A DNA stretch of 58,859 nucleotides, from the NCBI GenBank assembly GCA_036010965.1, contig DASCMO010000006.1:1-58859 (forward strand), in the 5' to 3' direction. The notes under the pieces were generated by a model. That model was not told the origin of the DNA, made no database searches, and saw only the letters and a program-made list of their open reading frames with translations. A program made the position numbers and the translations under genes. Origin of the DNA: GCA-2686265 sp036010965. GTDB lineage: Bacteria; Planctomycetota; UBA1135; GCA-002686595. Numbering within the stretch: position 1 is the stretch's first letter; the number at the start of each line of letters is the position of its first letter. Positions 1 through 8,526 of the stretch are shown one piece after another.

Positions 1-327
1 GCCCGCGCGAACGCGCGCCGCAACAAGATCGCCAACGTCGAGTTCGTCGAGGGCGACGTGGCGCGCGAGTTGGGCGCCTACACCTCCCCTACACCGCCTG
101 AGGTCTGCGTGGCGGACCCGCCGCGCGCGGGCCTGCACGCAGACGTGATCCGGGCCCTGACCGCTCTCGCGCCGCGGCGCATCGTCTACGTGGCCTGCAA
201 TCTTTTCGCCTCGGGCGGCGATGTCGCCGCGCTCGTCGCCGCGGGCTGGTCCGTGACCCGCGTGCGCCCGATCGACCTCTTCCCGCACACGCCCCACGCA
301 GAGTGCGTCCTGACTCTGGAACGCTGA
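1..327 (+). CDS. TrmA/RlmD-family RNA (uracil-5-)-methyltransferase, C-terminal part
   Basis: The frame is open from the first base of the window, so the N-terminus lies outside it. What remains is the end of a SAM-dependent RNA m5U methyltransferase: the DPPRAGLH motif, then VYVACN, whose Cys would be the catalytic nucleophile, and a PIDLFPHTPHAE ending typical of the RumA/TrmA family. These enzymes methylate C5 of uridine in 23S rRNA or tRNA. One oddity is that the residue after CN is Leu where the family usually has Pro (SCNP). Whether the target is rRNA or tRNA cannot be told from the fragment. Confidence 0.85.
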   Translation, partial: ARANARRNKIANVEFVEGDVARELGAYTSPTPPEVCVADPPRAGLHADVIRALTALAPRRIVYVACNLFASGGDVAALVAAGWSVTRVRPIDLFPHTPHAECVLTLER

Positions 328-395
328 TTTCCAGCGCTTAGGCCGCCCGTGCGTTCCCGTGCGGCCGCGCTCGCGATACCCTGGACGTGACCGCC

Positions 396-956
396 ATGGA
401 ACTCACCGTCCAGCCTGGCACGCTCCTCGCGTCCGCCCCTCACATGCTCGACCCGAACTTCATGCACGCGGTCGTGCTCATGTGCCAGCACACCGACGAA
501 GGCGCCTTTGGCCTGGTCGTCAATCGGCGCACGACCGCCACGGTGGCCGACCTCTTGCCCGAACATCCCTTGCTGGGCTCGGCGGCGACGCCGGTGCACT
601 GGGGCGGGCCCGTCGGCCAGGACACCCTGCAGATCCTGCACGTGCACGCCGCTGAGGTACCGGGCGGCCTGCACCTGGGCGGCGGGCTGTGCCTGGGCGG
701 GAACCTGGACGTGCTCGCGGACCTGCTGGCCGGGGAGAGCGACGAGGCGTGCGTGCGCTTCGTTGTCGGGTATGCGGGCTGGGGAGAGGGTCAGCTCGAG
801 GGCGAGCTGGCCGCCGGCGGCTGGCTGCCCACGGCCCTCGACCCCGAACTCGTCTTCCAGGACGACCAGCAGCGCACCTGGCGCGAGGCGATCCGCGCCA
901 TCGGCGGTGAGGTGGCCGGGATGGAAGACCTGCCGCCCGACGTGAGCTGGAACTGA
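396..956 (+). CDS. YqgE/AlgH family protein
   Basis: A cytoplasmic protein of 186 residues. It shows the family hallmarks: an N-terminal LLASAPHMLDPNF segment, MCQHTDEGAFGLVVNR near residues 32-48 and a central GGPVGQD motif. The length fits the family (about 185). The biochemical role of YqgE/AlgH is not established; the alginate link in Pseudomonas is historical. I use the ATG at 396; an in-frame GTG at 387 would add three residues, and neither has a clear ribosome binding site. It follows the methyltransferase on the same strand with a 68-base gap. Confidence 0.85.
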   Translation: MELTVQPGTLLASAPHMLDPNFMHAVVLMCQHTDEGAFGLVVNRRTTATVADLLPEHPLLGSAATPVHWGGPVGQDTLQILHVHAAEVPGGLHLGGGLCLGGNLDVLADLLAGESDEACVRFVVGYAGWGEGQLEGELAAGGWLPTALDPELVFQDDQQRTWREAIRAIGGEVAGMEDLPPDVSWN

Positions 957-1040
957 CGCGACCTCGCGTGCTGCATCGCTTCGCGCCCAGGGCGCTCGCA
1001 CCACCGTGGGCGAGGTATGCGAGCGTGCCAGCTCGATGAT

Positions 1041-1766
1041 TCAGATCTCCGCGGGCAGGCGATCGCGTTGCTCGGGCGCGGGCGCGGGCGCGGGTGCGGG
1101 CTCGGGAGCGCGCGGCCGCGGGACGTCCTTGATCGGCTCTCGCCAGGGGGTCAGGTGGCGGCGCGCAAGCTCGTTCACCGGGCGCAGTCCCGCAAGCTCG
1201 ATCACGCGCTCCAGTAAGCGCGTGCGCTCCTGCATCGAGAGCGACTCGACCGGGATGTAAGGCACGTCGAACATCTCCAGCAGGACCTTCACCATCCCGT
1301 CGATGCGCACCACCTCTTCCCACTCGACGCCGGCGCGCACGCCGTCTTCGGCGAGCAACTCGCGGTGGGGACGCAGAAAGAACACCAGGCCGCTGCGCAC
1401 CGAAGCCATGTAGCGCTCGAGGCGCGGGTCGCGGAAGACCTCGGCCATGATCGTTCCGTGGTGCGCGGCGTAGGCCAGGTTGCAGAAGGCGCGGTCGGAG
1501 ACGAAGGCACCCTCGTGCGCGCTCTCGGCGGCGATCTGGCGCTCGTAGACCTGGGCCTGATAGTGGTTGACCAGCTCGAGGTCCGTGCGCAGGGAGTCGA
1601 GGCGCGCCTCCATCTCCGCCAGCACGCCGCGCGCGACCTCGGCGATCATCGGGATGGCGTAGCGGTCCCGGACCCAGCGGGCGAGGGTGGTCTTGCCCGT
1701 GGAGTGGGCGCCGACGAGGTAGATGCGCGGGGGCGAGTGCATGGGCGGCTGGGGGTCGAAGTTCAC
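1041..1766 (-). CDS. P-loop ATPase of the NadR-like/AAA_28 type
   Basis: A 241-residue protein with a Walker A motif (GAHSTGKTTLA) close to the N-terminus, followed by IPMIAEVARGV and a VSDRAFCNLAYA segment. This layout resembles the kinase half of NadR and AAA_28 nucleoside-kinase-like proteins. The substrate cannot be inferred; a small-molecule kinase is plausible. The C-terminal 25 residues are Pro/Ala-rich (APAPAPAPEQ), which explains the GC-rich simple repeat near 1076-1110. Met9 is an alternative start. It is the last gene of a leftward run with cyaY and nth. Confidence 0.7.
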   Translation of the reverse strand: MNFDPQPPMHSPPRIYLVGAHSTGKTTLARWVRDRYAIPMIAEVARGVLAEMEARLDSLRTDLELVNHYQAQVYERQIAAESAHEGAFVSDRAFCNLAYAAHHGTIMAEVFRDPRLERYMASVRSGLVFFLRPHRELLAEDGVRAGVEWEEVVRIDGMVKVLLEMFDVPYIPVESLSMQERTRLLERVIELAGLRPVNELARRHLTPWREPIKDVPRPRAPEPAPAPAPAPEQRDRLPAEI

Positions 1767-1831
1767 GGGCGCGAGGGACCAGGGTACAAGATGTAGTGGG
1801 TTCTGTCTCGCCTAACCCCTACAGGGGGCGG

Positions 1832-2194
1832 TCAGGCGGAGCTTGCCGGACTCTCGGGCGCGGGGCCGTCGATGGTCCCTCCGACCTGGGCGCCCACGGT
1901 CTCGCCCAGGGTCGCGAAGAGCTCGCGCCCCTCTCGCTGCTCGCACCAGGTGCTCTGCTCGGGGCTCCAGTTGAAGTGCCAGGCGCGTGCGCCGGCGGCC
2001 AGCCACATCTGGGCCGCGGCGGTCTGCCTATTCAGGACGTGGCGTGTCCCGTCGCTGAACTCGAGGGTCAGGACGCCGTCGGAGAGGGAGAAGTCGACCT
2101 CGTCGGGGTCGAAGGGCTCTAGCCAGGCCGCCACGTGTTCGAGGCAGGCGTCGGCGCGCAAGAGGAATTCTGCGGTGTCCATGGGAGGCGTCAT
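1832..2194 (-). CDS. cyaY: CyaY/frataxin-like iron-binding protein
   Basis: A 120-residue protein that matches the frataxin fold along its length: an N-terminal helix (AEFLLRADACLEHVAAWLE) followed by an acidic stretch, the strand GVLTLEFSDGTRHVLNRQ, then QMWLAAGARAWHF and a C-terminal helix. Frataxins bind iron and modulate Fe-S cluster assembly on IscS/IscU. The start codon overlaps the nth stop by 4 bp (ATGA), indicating translational coupling; Met5 is an alternative start. The pairing with nth, an Fe-S enzyme, is suggestive but may be chance. Confidence 0.8.
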   Translation of the reverse strand: MTPPMDTAEFLLRADACLEHVAAWLEPFDPDEVDFSLSDGVLTLEFSDGTRHVLNRQTAAAQMWLAAGARAWHFNWSPEQSTWCEQREGRELFATLGETVGAQVGGTIDGPAPESPASSA

Positions 2195-2889
2195 CGGTTC
2201 GAGGGACTCGGCGCCCTGCGTCGAGCGGGGGTCTTCTTCCAGCGCGCGTGCTCCTCGCGCTTGCGCCGCTTCGACGCCGCCCAGGAGCAGATCGGGCAGG
2301 CGTCGAGGTCGTGGCGCAGGGCCGGGCAGTGGCTCCGTCCGAAGAGGATGATCCGCAGGTGGAGTCCGTTCCAGGACTCCTCGGGGAAGACGGCCTTCAG
2401 GTCGTGTTCGGTGCGCTTGACCGAGCTGCCGTCCGAGAGTCCCCAGCGTGCGGCGAGGCGCTGGATGTGCGTGTCCACCGGGAAGGCGGCGTGTCCGAAG
2501 GCCTGGGCCATCACGACGCCGGCGGTCTTGTGTCCGACGCCCGGCAGGGCCTCCAGCTCCTCGAAGGTCGAGGGGACCACGCCCCCGTGCTGTTCGTCCA
2601 GGATGCGCGAGAGGGCTTGTATGTTCTTCGATTTCGAGGGCGCCAGACCGCAGGTCCGGATCTGGGCGAGGATCTCGCGCACCTCCAGGTGCGCCATGTC
2701 TCGAGGGGTCGCGGCCTTCTCGAAGAGCGCGGGAGTCACCAGGTTCACGCGCTCGTCGGTCGTCTGGGCCGAGAGCACCACGGCCACCAGGAGCGTGAAC
2801 GGGTCGTCGTGGTCGAGCGGGATCTCGATCTCTGGCAGCAACTCCTCGAGGATCTCCCGGATCCGGTCTGCCTTCTGCGCTCGTCTCAT
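2191..2889 (-). CDS. nth: endonuclease III (DNA glycosylase/AP lyase)
   Basis: A 232-residue base-excision repair glycosylase that removes oxidised pyrimidines. It has LLVAVVLSAQTTDERVN, the helix-hairpin-helix LPGVGHKTAG carrying the catalytic Lys, and FPVDTHIQRLA carrying the catalytic Asp. The C-terminal cluster region reads HCPALRHDLDACPIC, giving three cysteines in a spacing unlike the classical C-x6-C-x2-C-x5-C, and I find no fourth Cys after it. The 4Fe-4S cluster may therefore be altered or ligated differently. The basic C-terminal tail (KRRKREEHARWKK) could contact DNA. Confidence 0.92.
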   Translation of the reverse strand: MRRAQKADRIREILEELLPEIEIPLDHDDPFTLLVAVVLSAQTTDERVNLVTPALFEKAATPRDMAHLEVREILAQIRTCGLAPSKSKNIQALSRILDEQHGGVVPSTFEELEALPGVGHKTAGVVMAQAFGHAAFPVDTHIQRLAARWGLSDGSSVKRTEHDLKAVFPEESWNGLHLRIILFGRSHCPALRHDLDACPICSWAASKRRKREEHARWKKTPARRRAPSPSNR

Positions 2890-2943
2890 GAGGGCGACCA
2901 GTCTACTCGTCCGCGGGCGCGGTCGAACTCTCGGGCCGGCGCG

Positions 2944-3324
2944 TCAGCCCTCGGCGATGGCCACCGCCATCGCCATTCCGCCGTCGTGGGTGATTGAGAT
3001 CACGATGCGCCGGATCCCCTTGCCCTCGGCGATGCGGGCCGTCTCGCCGTGCAGGACGACCACGGGGGCCTCGTTCTCGGGGCGGTCGACCTCGATGTCC
3101 ACCCAGCGCACGCCGCCGCTCCAACCCGTGCCGAGGGCTTTCATGACCGCCTCCTTGACGGCGAAGCGGCCGGCGTAATGGGTCTCGGGGCGTCTGCGGG
3201 CCTCGCAGTACTCCCGCTCGCCGGCGGTGAAGACGCGCCGCAGCAGGCGCTCGCCGCGCCGCTCGATGGCCTCGCGCAGGCGCGCGATCTGCACCAGATC
3301 GGTGCCGATGGAGACGATGGTCAT
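2944..3324 (-). CDS. acpS: holo-[acyl-carrier-protein] synthase
   Basis: A protein of 126 residues that transfers 4'-phosphopantetheine from CoA to the acyl carrier protein. The family motifs are clear: IGTDLVQIARL at the N-terminus (metal-binding Asp), FTAGEREYCE, the FAVKEAVMKALGTG motif and a C-terminal SITHDGGMAMA strand. The start is placed at MTIVSIGTD (3324) because the frame upstream does not look like protein and would overlap the epimerase gene. The gap to that gene is only 7 bp, so the two are probably co-transcribed. Confidence 0.93.
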   Translation of the reverse strand: MTIVSIGTDLVQIARLREAIERRGERLLRRVFTAGEREYCEARRRPETHYAGRFAVKEAVMKALGTGWSGGVRWVDIEVDRPENEAPVVVLHGETARIAEGKGIRRIVISITHDGGMAMAVAIAEG

Positions 3325-3331
3325 CGCCTCC

Positions 3332-4219
3332 CTACTTGTGGAGGAGCTGGCGCAGGGCCGGCTCAAGCTCGGGGAACTCGAAGGCGTAGCCGCTATCCTG
3401 GGCAAGCCGGGCGCTGCAGCGCTGGCTGGCGGTGAGGATTCCGGCGACCGGGCCCAGGGCCGCGCGCAGGAAGAGCGCGGGCACTGGAAAGAGCGTCGGC
3501 CGTTTCAGGACTCGGCCCAGGCAGCGCGTGAAGTCGCGATTGGTGATCGTGCCGGGAGCCGTCGCGTTGAGTGGACCCTCGATCGATGCCGTGTCCGCGG
3601 CGTGGATCAACAGCTGGCAGAGGTCCTTGATGTGGATCCAGCTCATCCAGTGGGCGCCCAGGCCGATCGTGCCGCCCAGCCCGAGGCGGAAGGGTGGCAG
3701 CATGCGCTGCAAGGCGCCCCCGTCGAGCCCCAGAACGATTCCCAGGCGAGCCGAGACTGAGCGCACGCCTAACGCATCGACGGCCTGCGCTTCCCGCTCC
3801 CACTCCTTGCAGACGCTGGCGAGAAAATCCGGGCCGGCCTCTGCCGCCTCGTCGAGGATCTCCTCGCCGCGGTCTCCGTAGTAGCCGATGGCCGAGGCGC
3901 AGACGAAGACGCTCGGGCGCGGATCGGCCTGCTCCATTGCTTGCACGAGCTTGCGCGTGGAGGAGATGCGGCTGGAGCGGATGCGCTCCATCTGGTCGGC
4001 GGTCCAGCGCCTTCCGAAGATCGGCTCGCCCGCCAGGTGGAAGACCGCGTCGAAGCCCGACAGGTCGGGGAGCCAGGCCGCGACGTCCACGTCCGCGCGT
4101 GCCGTGCGCAGGGAGGCCGGGTTGCGCGAGACGATCGTCACGTGGTCTCGGCGTCCCACGAGGCAGCCCGTCAGGAAGTTGCCGACGAAGCCGCGGCCAC
4201 CGGTGATGAGGGCTTTCAT
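3332..4219 (-). CDS. TIGR01777-type NAD(P)-dependent epimerase (YfcH-like)
   Basis: A 295-residue extended SDR. The N-terminal Rossmann motif is ITGGRGFVGNFL, and the middle has VFHLAGEPIFGRRW, where GEP and the RW pair are typical of the TIGR01777/YfcH group, followed by ASAIGYYGDRGEE with the Tyr-containing active-site region. A DUF1731-like C-terminus (LGPVAGILTASQRCSARLAQDSGYAFEFP, split here for description only) ends the protein. The substrate is unknown in this family. It is the promoter-proximal gene of the acpS-nth-cyaY run. Confidence 0.85.
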   Translation of the reverse strand: MKALITGGRGFVGNFLTGCLVGRRDHVTIVSRNPASLRTARADVDVAAWLPDLSGFDAVFHLAGEPIFGRRWTADQMERIRSSRISSTRKLVQAMEQADPRPSVFVCASAIGYYGDRGEEILDEAAEAGPDFLASVCKEWEREAQAVDALGVRSVSARLGIVLGLDGGALQRMLPPFRLGLGGTIGLGAHWMSWIHIKDLCQLLIHAADTASIEGPLNATAPGTITNRDFTRCLGRVLKRPTLFPVPALFLRAALGPVAGILTASQRCSARLAQDSGYAFEFPELEPALRQLLHK

Positions 4220-4314
4220 GTCGCTCGCTCTGGGATGAGCCGTCCGGCGTGCTGCACGCCTCGCTCGGGAGTCTACCGCAGGCCGCCTCTGGGTGACTAG
4301 AATCGCCCCGGTCC

Positions 4315-6210
4315 ATGACGATCCCGCGCGCCCTCCAGACCGCCCTCCTCGCGGCGGCCCTCGCCGTCCTGCCCAGCGCCTGCTCCGACGCTCCCGGGGA
4401 GCGGATCGATGTGCGCGAGGTGGTCACCTCGCTCCTGGCCCGCGCCGACCTGCGCCGGGACCTGGTCGCGAGCGAGGCCTTCCCCGTGCGCCAGGACCTG
4501 ATCAAGCCGCGTGGCTCTGGAGAGGGGGCGTACGGCGCGCGCTCGGCCCTGGAGCTCTCGCCGCCCGCGCGCGTCAGCTACGAGCTTCCAGACACCTACG
4601 CGGGCCTGTGGTTCGACTTCTCGATCGCGATCATGAACGGCTCGTATGCGGGGGAGGGGAGCGTGACCTTCACCGCCGAGCTCGCCGGCGAGGTCGTCTT
4701 CGAGCGCGCGATCCCCTCCTCGGCCGCCACCTCGCGCGAGGACCGGCGCTGGCACGACCAGCGCTTCCGGCTCGCCTCCGGAGGTGACCTGGTTCTCTCG
4801 ACCGCCTACGCGGGCGACCAGTCAGTGCCGCCGCGGGCCGCCGTGGCCCTATTGCGAGTCGTAGTGCCCTATGAGGTTCCGCGCGCGCCCGCCGATCCCG
4901 ACGAGCCCAACGTCGTGCTGATCGTGATCGACACCCTGCGCGCCGACCGCCTGCACGCCTACGGCAACCCGGCCGAGGTCAGCCCGGCCATGGACGCCCT
5001 CGCCGCGCGCGGCGTGCTCTTCGAGCGAGCATTCGCCAACGCGCCCTGGACCGTGCCCTCCACCGTCTCGATCCTGACCGGCATGTCGCCCCCCGAGCAC
5101 GGGGTGGGATTCGCCGACTCCTTCACCGTGGCCGACTCGATCCTGACCCTGGCGGAGGCCTTCCAGGGGGCCGGCTTGACCACCGGCGCGATCGTCTGCA
5201 ACCCGCTCATCTCGCCCACGCGCAACTTTGATCAGGGTTTTGAGGAGTTCTCCGTCCACCACTGGCGCTCGGCGCCCCAGGTCTCCGAGGAGGTCGTGCA
5301 GTGGCTGCGCGACCATGTCCAGCGACGCTTTTTCCTGTACCTGCACTTCGTCGATCCCCACTTCCCCTACGAGGCCTCGCCAGAGGTGACAGAGCGCCTG
5401 GTCTCGCCGCCACCGGCGGGCTACATCGGCGAGGAGCTCGATCGCTACCTTCGTACCTGGTATCCCGAGGGCGCCGTCGGCGAGGAAATCGTGCGCGAGA
5501 GCGCCGCGCATCAACTCGAGCTCTACGACGCCGAGATCTTCGAGGTCGATCGTGTGGTGGGCGAGATCAACGCGGTGCTGGAGGAGCTCGGCATCGCCGG
5601 CAACACCCTCGTGGCCCTGACCAGCGACCACGGCGAGGAGTTCCTCGAGCACGGCTGGGCGGGCCACCACAACCAGCTCTTTGACGAGTCGACGCGCGTC
5701 CCGCTGATCCTCGCAGGGCCGGGCGTGGCGGAGGGTCAGCGCGTTACCGTCGGCGTCGAGAACCGCCACCTCGCCCCGACCTTGCTGCGCCTGTGTGGCG
5801 TGGAGTCCGCCAAGAACCTGCGCGGGCCGAGCCTGGTTGACCCCGCCGACCTCGCGCGCGTCGCCACCTGGCCCGTGTTCATGACCAACACCAAGGGCCG
5901 CTGGGCGGACCTCGAGACGCGCAGCCTGCGCGAGTTAGGGCAGTTCCACAGCATCATCCACGACCGCTGGCGCCTGGTCTGGTGCCCGGGAGGGAGTGAG
6001 GCGGGGGAGCTGGTCGCGCTCTTCGACCTGCGGACCGACCCGAACGCCCTGCGCGACGTGGCGGGCGAGCACCCCGAGCGTGTCGCCGCCCTGCGCCGGC
6101 TGGGCGAGCGCGTGATCGTCGAGGGTCAGGCGCGCCGGCCTGAGCTCGTGCCGTCCACCGACGCCACCCTCGAACTCCTGCGCGACATCGGCTACCTCGG
6201 CGACGACTGA
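4315..6210 (+). CDS. sulfatase-fold lipoprotein with Thr at the nucleophile position
   Basis: A 631-residue exported protein. The signal peptide ends in LPSAC, giving a lipidated Cys at about residue 23. Residues 30-190 form a beta-rich extra domain, and an alkaline-phosphatase-superfamily domain begins at PNVVLIVIDT (metal-binding Asp206). The active-site motif reads TVPST at 246-250, followed by ILTG, where type I sulfatases have C/S-x-P-x-R. Formylglycine formation is therefore impossible and Thr246 is the likely nucleophile, as in LTA-synthase-like and related hydrolases. Later metal ligands appear in SDHGEEF and in GWAGHHNQ. It is probably a phosphoesterase or phosphotransferase rather than a sulfatase; the substrate is unknown. 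Confidence 0.85.
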   Translation: MTIPRALQTALLAAALAVLPSACSDAPGERIDVREVVTSLLARADLRRDLVASEAFPVRQDLIKPRGSGEGAYGARSALELSPPARVSYELPDTYAGLWFDFSIAIMNGSYAGEGSVTFTAELAGEVVFERAIPSSAATSREDRRWHDQRFRLASGGDLVLSTAYAGDQSVPPRAAVALLRVVVPYEVPRAPADPDEPNVVLIVIDTLRADRLHAYGNPAEVSPAMDALAARGVLFERAFANAPWTVPSTVSILTGMSPPEHGVGFADSFTVADSILTLAEAFQGAGLTTGAIVCNPLISPTRNFDQGFEEFSVHHWRSAPQVSEEVVQWLRDHVQRRFFLYLHFVDPHFPYEASPEVTERLVSPPPAGYIGEELDRYLRTWYPEGAVGEEIVRESAAHQLELYDAEIFEVDRVVGEINAVLEELGIAGNTLVALTSDHGEEFLEHGWAGHHNQLFDESTRVPLILAGPGVAEGQRVTVGVENRHLAPTLLRLCGVESAKNLRGPSLVDPADLARVATWPVFMTNTKGRWADLETRSLRELGQFHSIIHDRWRLVWCPGGSEAGELVALFDLRTDPNALRDVAGEHPERVAALRRLGERVIVEGQARRPELVPSTDATLELLRDIGYLGDD

Positions 6211-6788
6211 GCCGGCTCGAGCACGAAGAGGGCATCGCCCACGGCGACCTCGGCCCCGTCCTCCACGGCCCAGGAGACGAAGCATGCATCCTCGGGCAGG
6301 CCCTTCTCGGCTCGGTAGACGATCTGCGTGAAGGTCTTCATCACTTCGATCAGGCCGACTGCCACCCCAGGGGCGAGCTCGGAGCCCGGCGTGAGGTAGG
6401 GCGGTCGATCGGGGCCCGGGCGATGGTAGAAGCGTCCGGCCTGGGGCGAGCGCAGGATGAGTCCGCCTTCCCCTTCGGCGTCGGGCGGCGCCTCTTCCGC
6501 GGGGGCGGAGTCGAGAGCTGTCACGCCCTCCAGCTCGTAGAGCAGGCCGCGGTAGTCGACCGGCGCGTGGACGCGCGCGGGCGGGTGGTTGGTGACGCGC
6601 CCAGCGACGCCCTGCGGGACGACGAGCGTGACGTCGCGTCCGAGGATGCGTAGCACGCCCGCCGCCTCGCCGGGGCCGAGGATGTCACCGCTCCTTCGCG
6701 GACAGGTGAACATGCCGACGGCGGGGGAGCGCAGCTCGCAACCCGCCGCGCCTTCTTCGGCCAGCAACTCGAGGGTCTCGCCCATCAT
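6192..6788 (-). CDS. accB: biotin carboxyl carrier protein with a degenerate extra biotinyl domain
   Basis: A 198-residue carrier for an acyl-CoA carboxylase. The C-terminal biotinyl domain has the EVMKT motif (Lys151), the site of biotin attachment. An upstream segment, about residues 17-85, repeats the same beta fold (SPAVGMF ... GRVTN), but its hairpin reads GVLRILGRD and has no Lys, so it cannot be biotinylated. A Pro/Glu/Ala linker joins the two. The start overlaps the carboxyltransferase stop by 4 bp (ATGATGG), and ATG 6785 is an alternative. The 3' end overlaps the convergent sulfatase gene by 19 bp. Confidence 0.85.
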   Translation of the reverse strand: MMGETLELLAEEGAAGCELRSPAVGMFTCPRRSGDILGPGEAAGVLRILGRDVTLVVPQGVAGRVTNHPPARVHAPVDYRGLLYELEGVTALDSAPAEEAPPDAEGEGGLILRSPQAGRFYHRPGPDRPPYLTPGSELAPGVAVGLIEVMKTFTQIVYRAEKGLPEDACFVSWAVEDGAEVAVGDALFVLEPAQSSPR

Positions 6789-8512
6789 CCGCGGGGCTCG
6801 GTCAATGCCGCGAGGTCGTGCAGGGTCCAGATGCGCGGGTTGCGCACGCGCCGATAGCCGCTGGCCTGGTAGCTGGCCGAGACGAACAGTTCCAGCCACT
6901 CGCGCAGCTCGTCGGCGCGCACGATCTCGTCCGTGTCCATCTGCGCGGCCGCCCGGTAGGGGTCCATGTCCGCCTCGATACGCTCCTCGGTATCGCGCAT
7001 GCCGCGCTCGATCTCGGCGCGCTCGTCGGGGTCGTCGGTGGCGATCTCGAACTCGTCGTCGAGGCGCGTGTTGTAGGCCGCGATGGCCAGCGTGCGCCCC
7101 TCCATCACCGACTGGCGCGTGATGCAGGTCGAGAGCTGAACGACGGGTTCGTAGGGCATCCCGGCCATCGCGTAGTAGCCCGCGCCCGAGGCGCGCCGCA
7201 GGAGCACGGTGAACATGGGGACGCTGTTGGTGCTGTTGGTGTGGATCAGGCTCGAGCCGTAGCCCAACAGCCCCGTGCGCTCAGCCTCCACGCCGATGTC
7301 GAAGCCCGAGACGTCCTGCAGCCACACCAGCGGGATCCCGTCGGCGTTGCAGGCGCGGCTGAAGGTGGCGGCCTTGGCGATCCCCTCCTTGTAGAGGATC
7401 CCGCCTACCTTGCTCGCACCGCGCTCTTCGGGGTCGGGGATCATGCCCTGGCGGTTGATGAGGAAGCCGGCGTAGAGGCCGCCGACGCGTGCCACGCCGC
7501 AGATCATCTCGCGCCCGCGGTCGGGGAGTATCTCCCAGAACAGGCCGCGGTCCACGAGGCGCGCGAGGACCTCGCCGGCGTCGTAGGACATGCGGTGGTC
7601 GATGGGGAACAGCCCGCCGAGCTCGCTCGGCGCATGGTGGGGCGCGGCCTCTTCCAGGCCGCCGCGATAGAAATCCTGGGCGCCGTCGGCCAACCGCCGC
7701 ACCTCGGCGCGGATCTTCTGCAGGCAGGTCTCGTCGTCGGGGACGCGCTCGTCGGCGCAGGCCGACTGATGGACGTGCACCTCGGGGCCGCCGATGTCGA
7801 GGCTCGAGAGGTGCTGGCTCTTGGCGCCCTTGATGAGCGCCGCGCCGGCGATGACCATGTAGGCCTGCTCGGTCATGTACACGCGGTCTGAGATGATCGG
7901 CATGTAGCCGCCACCCGCGATGCAGTCGCCGAACACGCCGGCGATCTGCGGCACGCCCGCGTCCGACAACTCGCTGTTCTTCTTGAAGATGTGCCCGGCC
8001 CCGGTGCGGCCAGGGAAGGAGCGTGACTGCTCGTGCAGGTAGAGCCCCGAGCAATCGACGAGGTAGACGACCGGCAGCCGCAGGCGCAGGGCCATCTCCT
8101 GGGCGCGCTCGATCTTCTCGGGCGTCAGGGGCCACCAGGAGCCCGAGGCGACCGTGTTGTCGTTGGCGATCACCATCGTCCAGCGGCCCTCGATGCGGCA
8201 GAAGGCGGTGATGACGCCGGCGCCCGGCGAGGAGAGCTTGCCGAAGGTGCGTCCGTGGTTGACGAAGGTGCCGACCTCGAAGGTGCGCGTGCCGGGGTCG
8301 ATGAGCAGGGCGACTCGCTCGCGCGAGGTGAGCTTGCCCTTCTCGTGTACGCGCGACGCGTACTTCTCACCCCAGCCGCACTCGACCGCGGCGCGGCGCT
8401 CGTCCAGCAGGGCCTCCTTCTCGCCCAGGGCCGCGCGGTTGTGGGCGAAGCTCTCGTCGTCACAGAAGGCGTCGCGCTTTCGTCCGATGGGTTCGAGGGG
8501 GACCTTGGCCAT
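6785..8512 (-). CDS. acyl-CoA carboxylase carboxyltransferase subunit
   Basis: 575 residues, with both the N- and C-terminal crotonase-fold halves in one chain, as in MccB/PccB-type carboxyltransferases. Motifs include GKLTSRERVALLIDPGT near the N-terminus, GGYMPIISD in the first half and KEGIAKAATFSRACN, with the SGAGYYAMAG oxyanion region, in the second. It would carboxylate acetyl- or branched acyl-CoA using the BC and BCCP encoded beside it. The start is set at ATG 8512: a GGAG Shine-Dalgarno lies 7 nt upstream, and the gap to the accC stop is 14 bp. The extended frame upstream is antisense-like noise. Confidence 0.92.
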   Translation of the reverse strand: MAKVPLEPIGRKRDAFCDDESFAHNRAALGEKEALLDERRAAVECGWGEKYASRVHEKGKLTSRERVALLIDPGTRTFEVGTFVNHGRTFGKLSSPGAGVITAFCRIEGRWTMVIANDNTVASGSWWPLTPEKIERAQEMALRLRLPVVYLVDCSGLYLHEQSRSFPGRTGAGHIFKKNSELSDAGVPQIAGVFGDCIAGGGYMPIISDRVYMTEQAYMVIAGAALIKGAKSQHLSSLDIGGPEVHVHQSACADERVPDDETCLQKIRAEVRRLADGAQDFYRGGLEEAAPHHAPSELGGLFPIDHRMSYDAGEVLARLVDRGLFWEILPDRGREMICGVARVGGLYAGFLINRQGMIPDPEERGASKVGGILYKEGIAKAATFSRACNADGIPLVWLQDVSGFDIGVEAERTGLLGYGSSLIHTNSTNSVPMFTVLLRRASGAGYYAMAGMPYEPVVQLSTCITRQSVMEGRTLAIAAYNTRLDDEFEIATDDPDERAEIERGMRDTEERIEADMDPYRAAAQMDTDEIVRADELREWLELFVSASYQASGYRRVRNPRIWTLHDLAALTEPRG

Positions 8513-8526
8513 GAAACGCTCCAGCT

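Noticed and set aside
1076..1112. GC-rich short tandem repeat
   Set aside because: It is simply the Pro-Ala coding tail of the P-loop ATPase on the minus strand.
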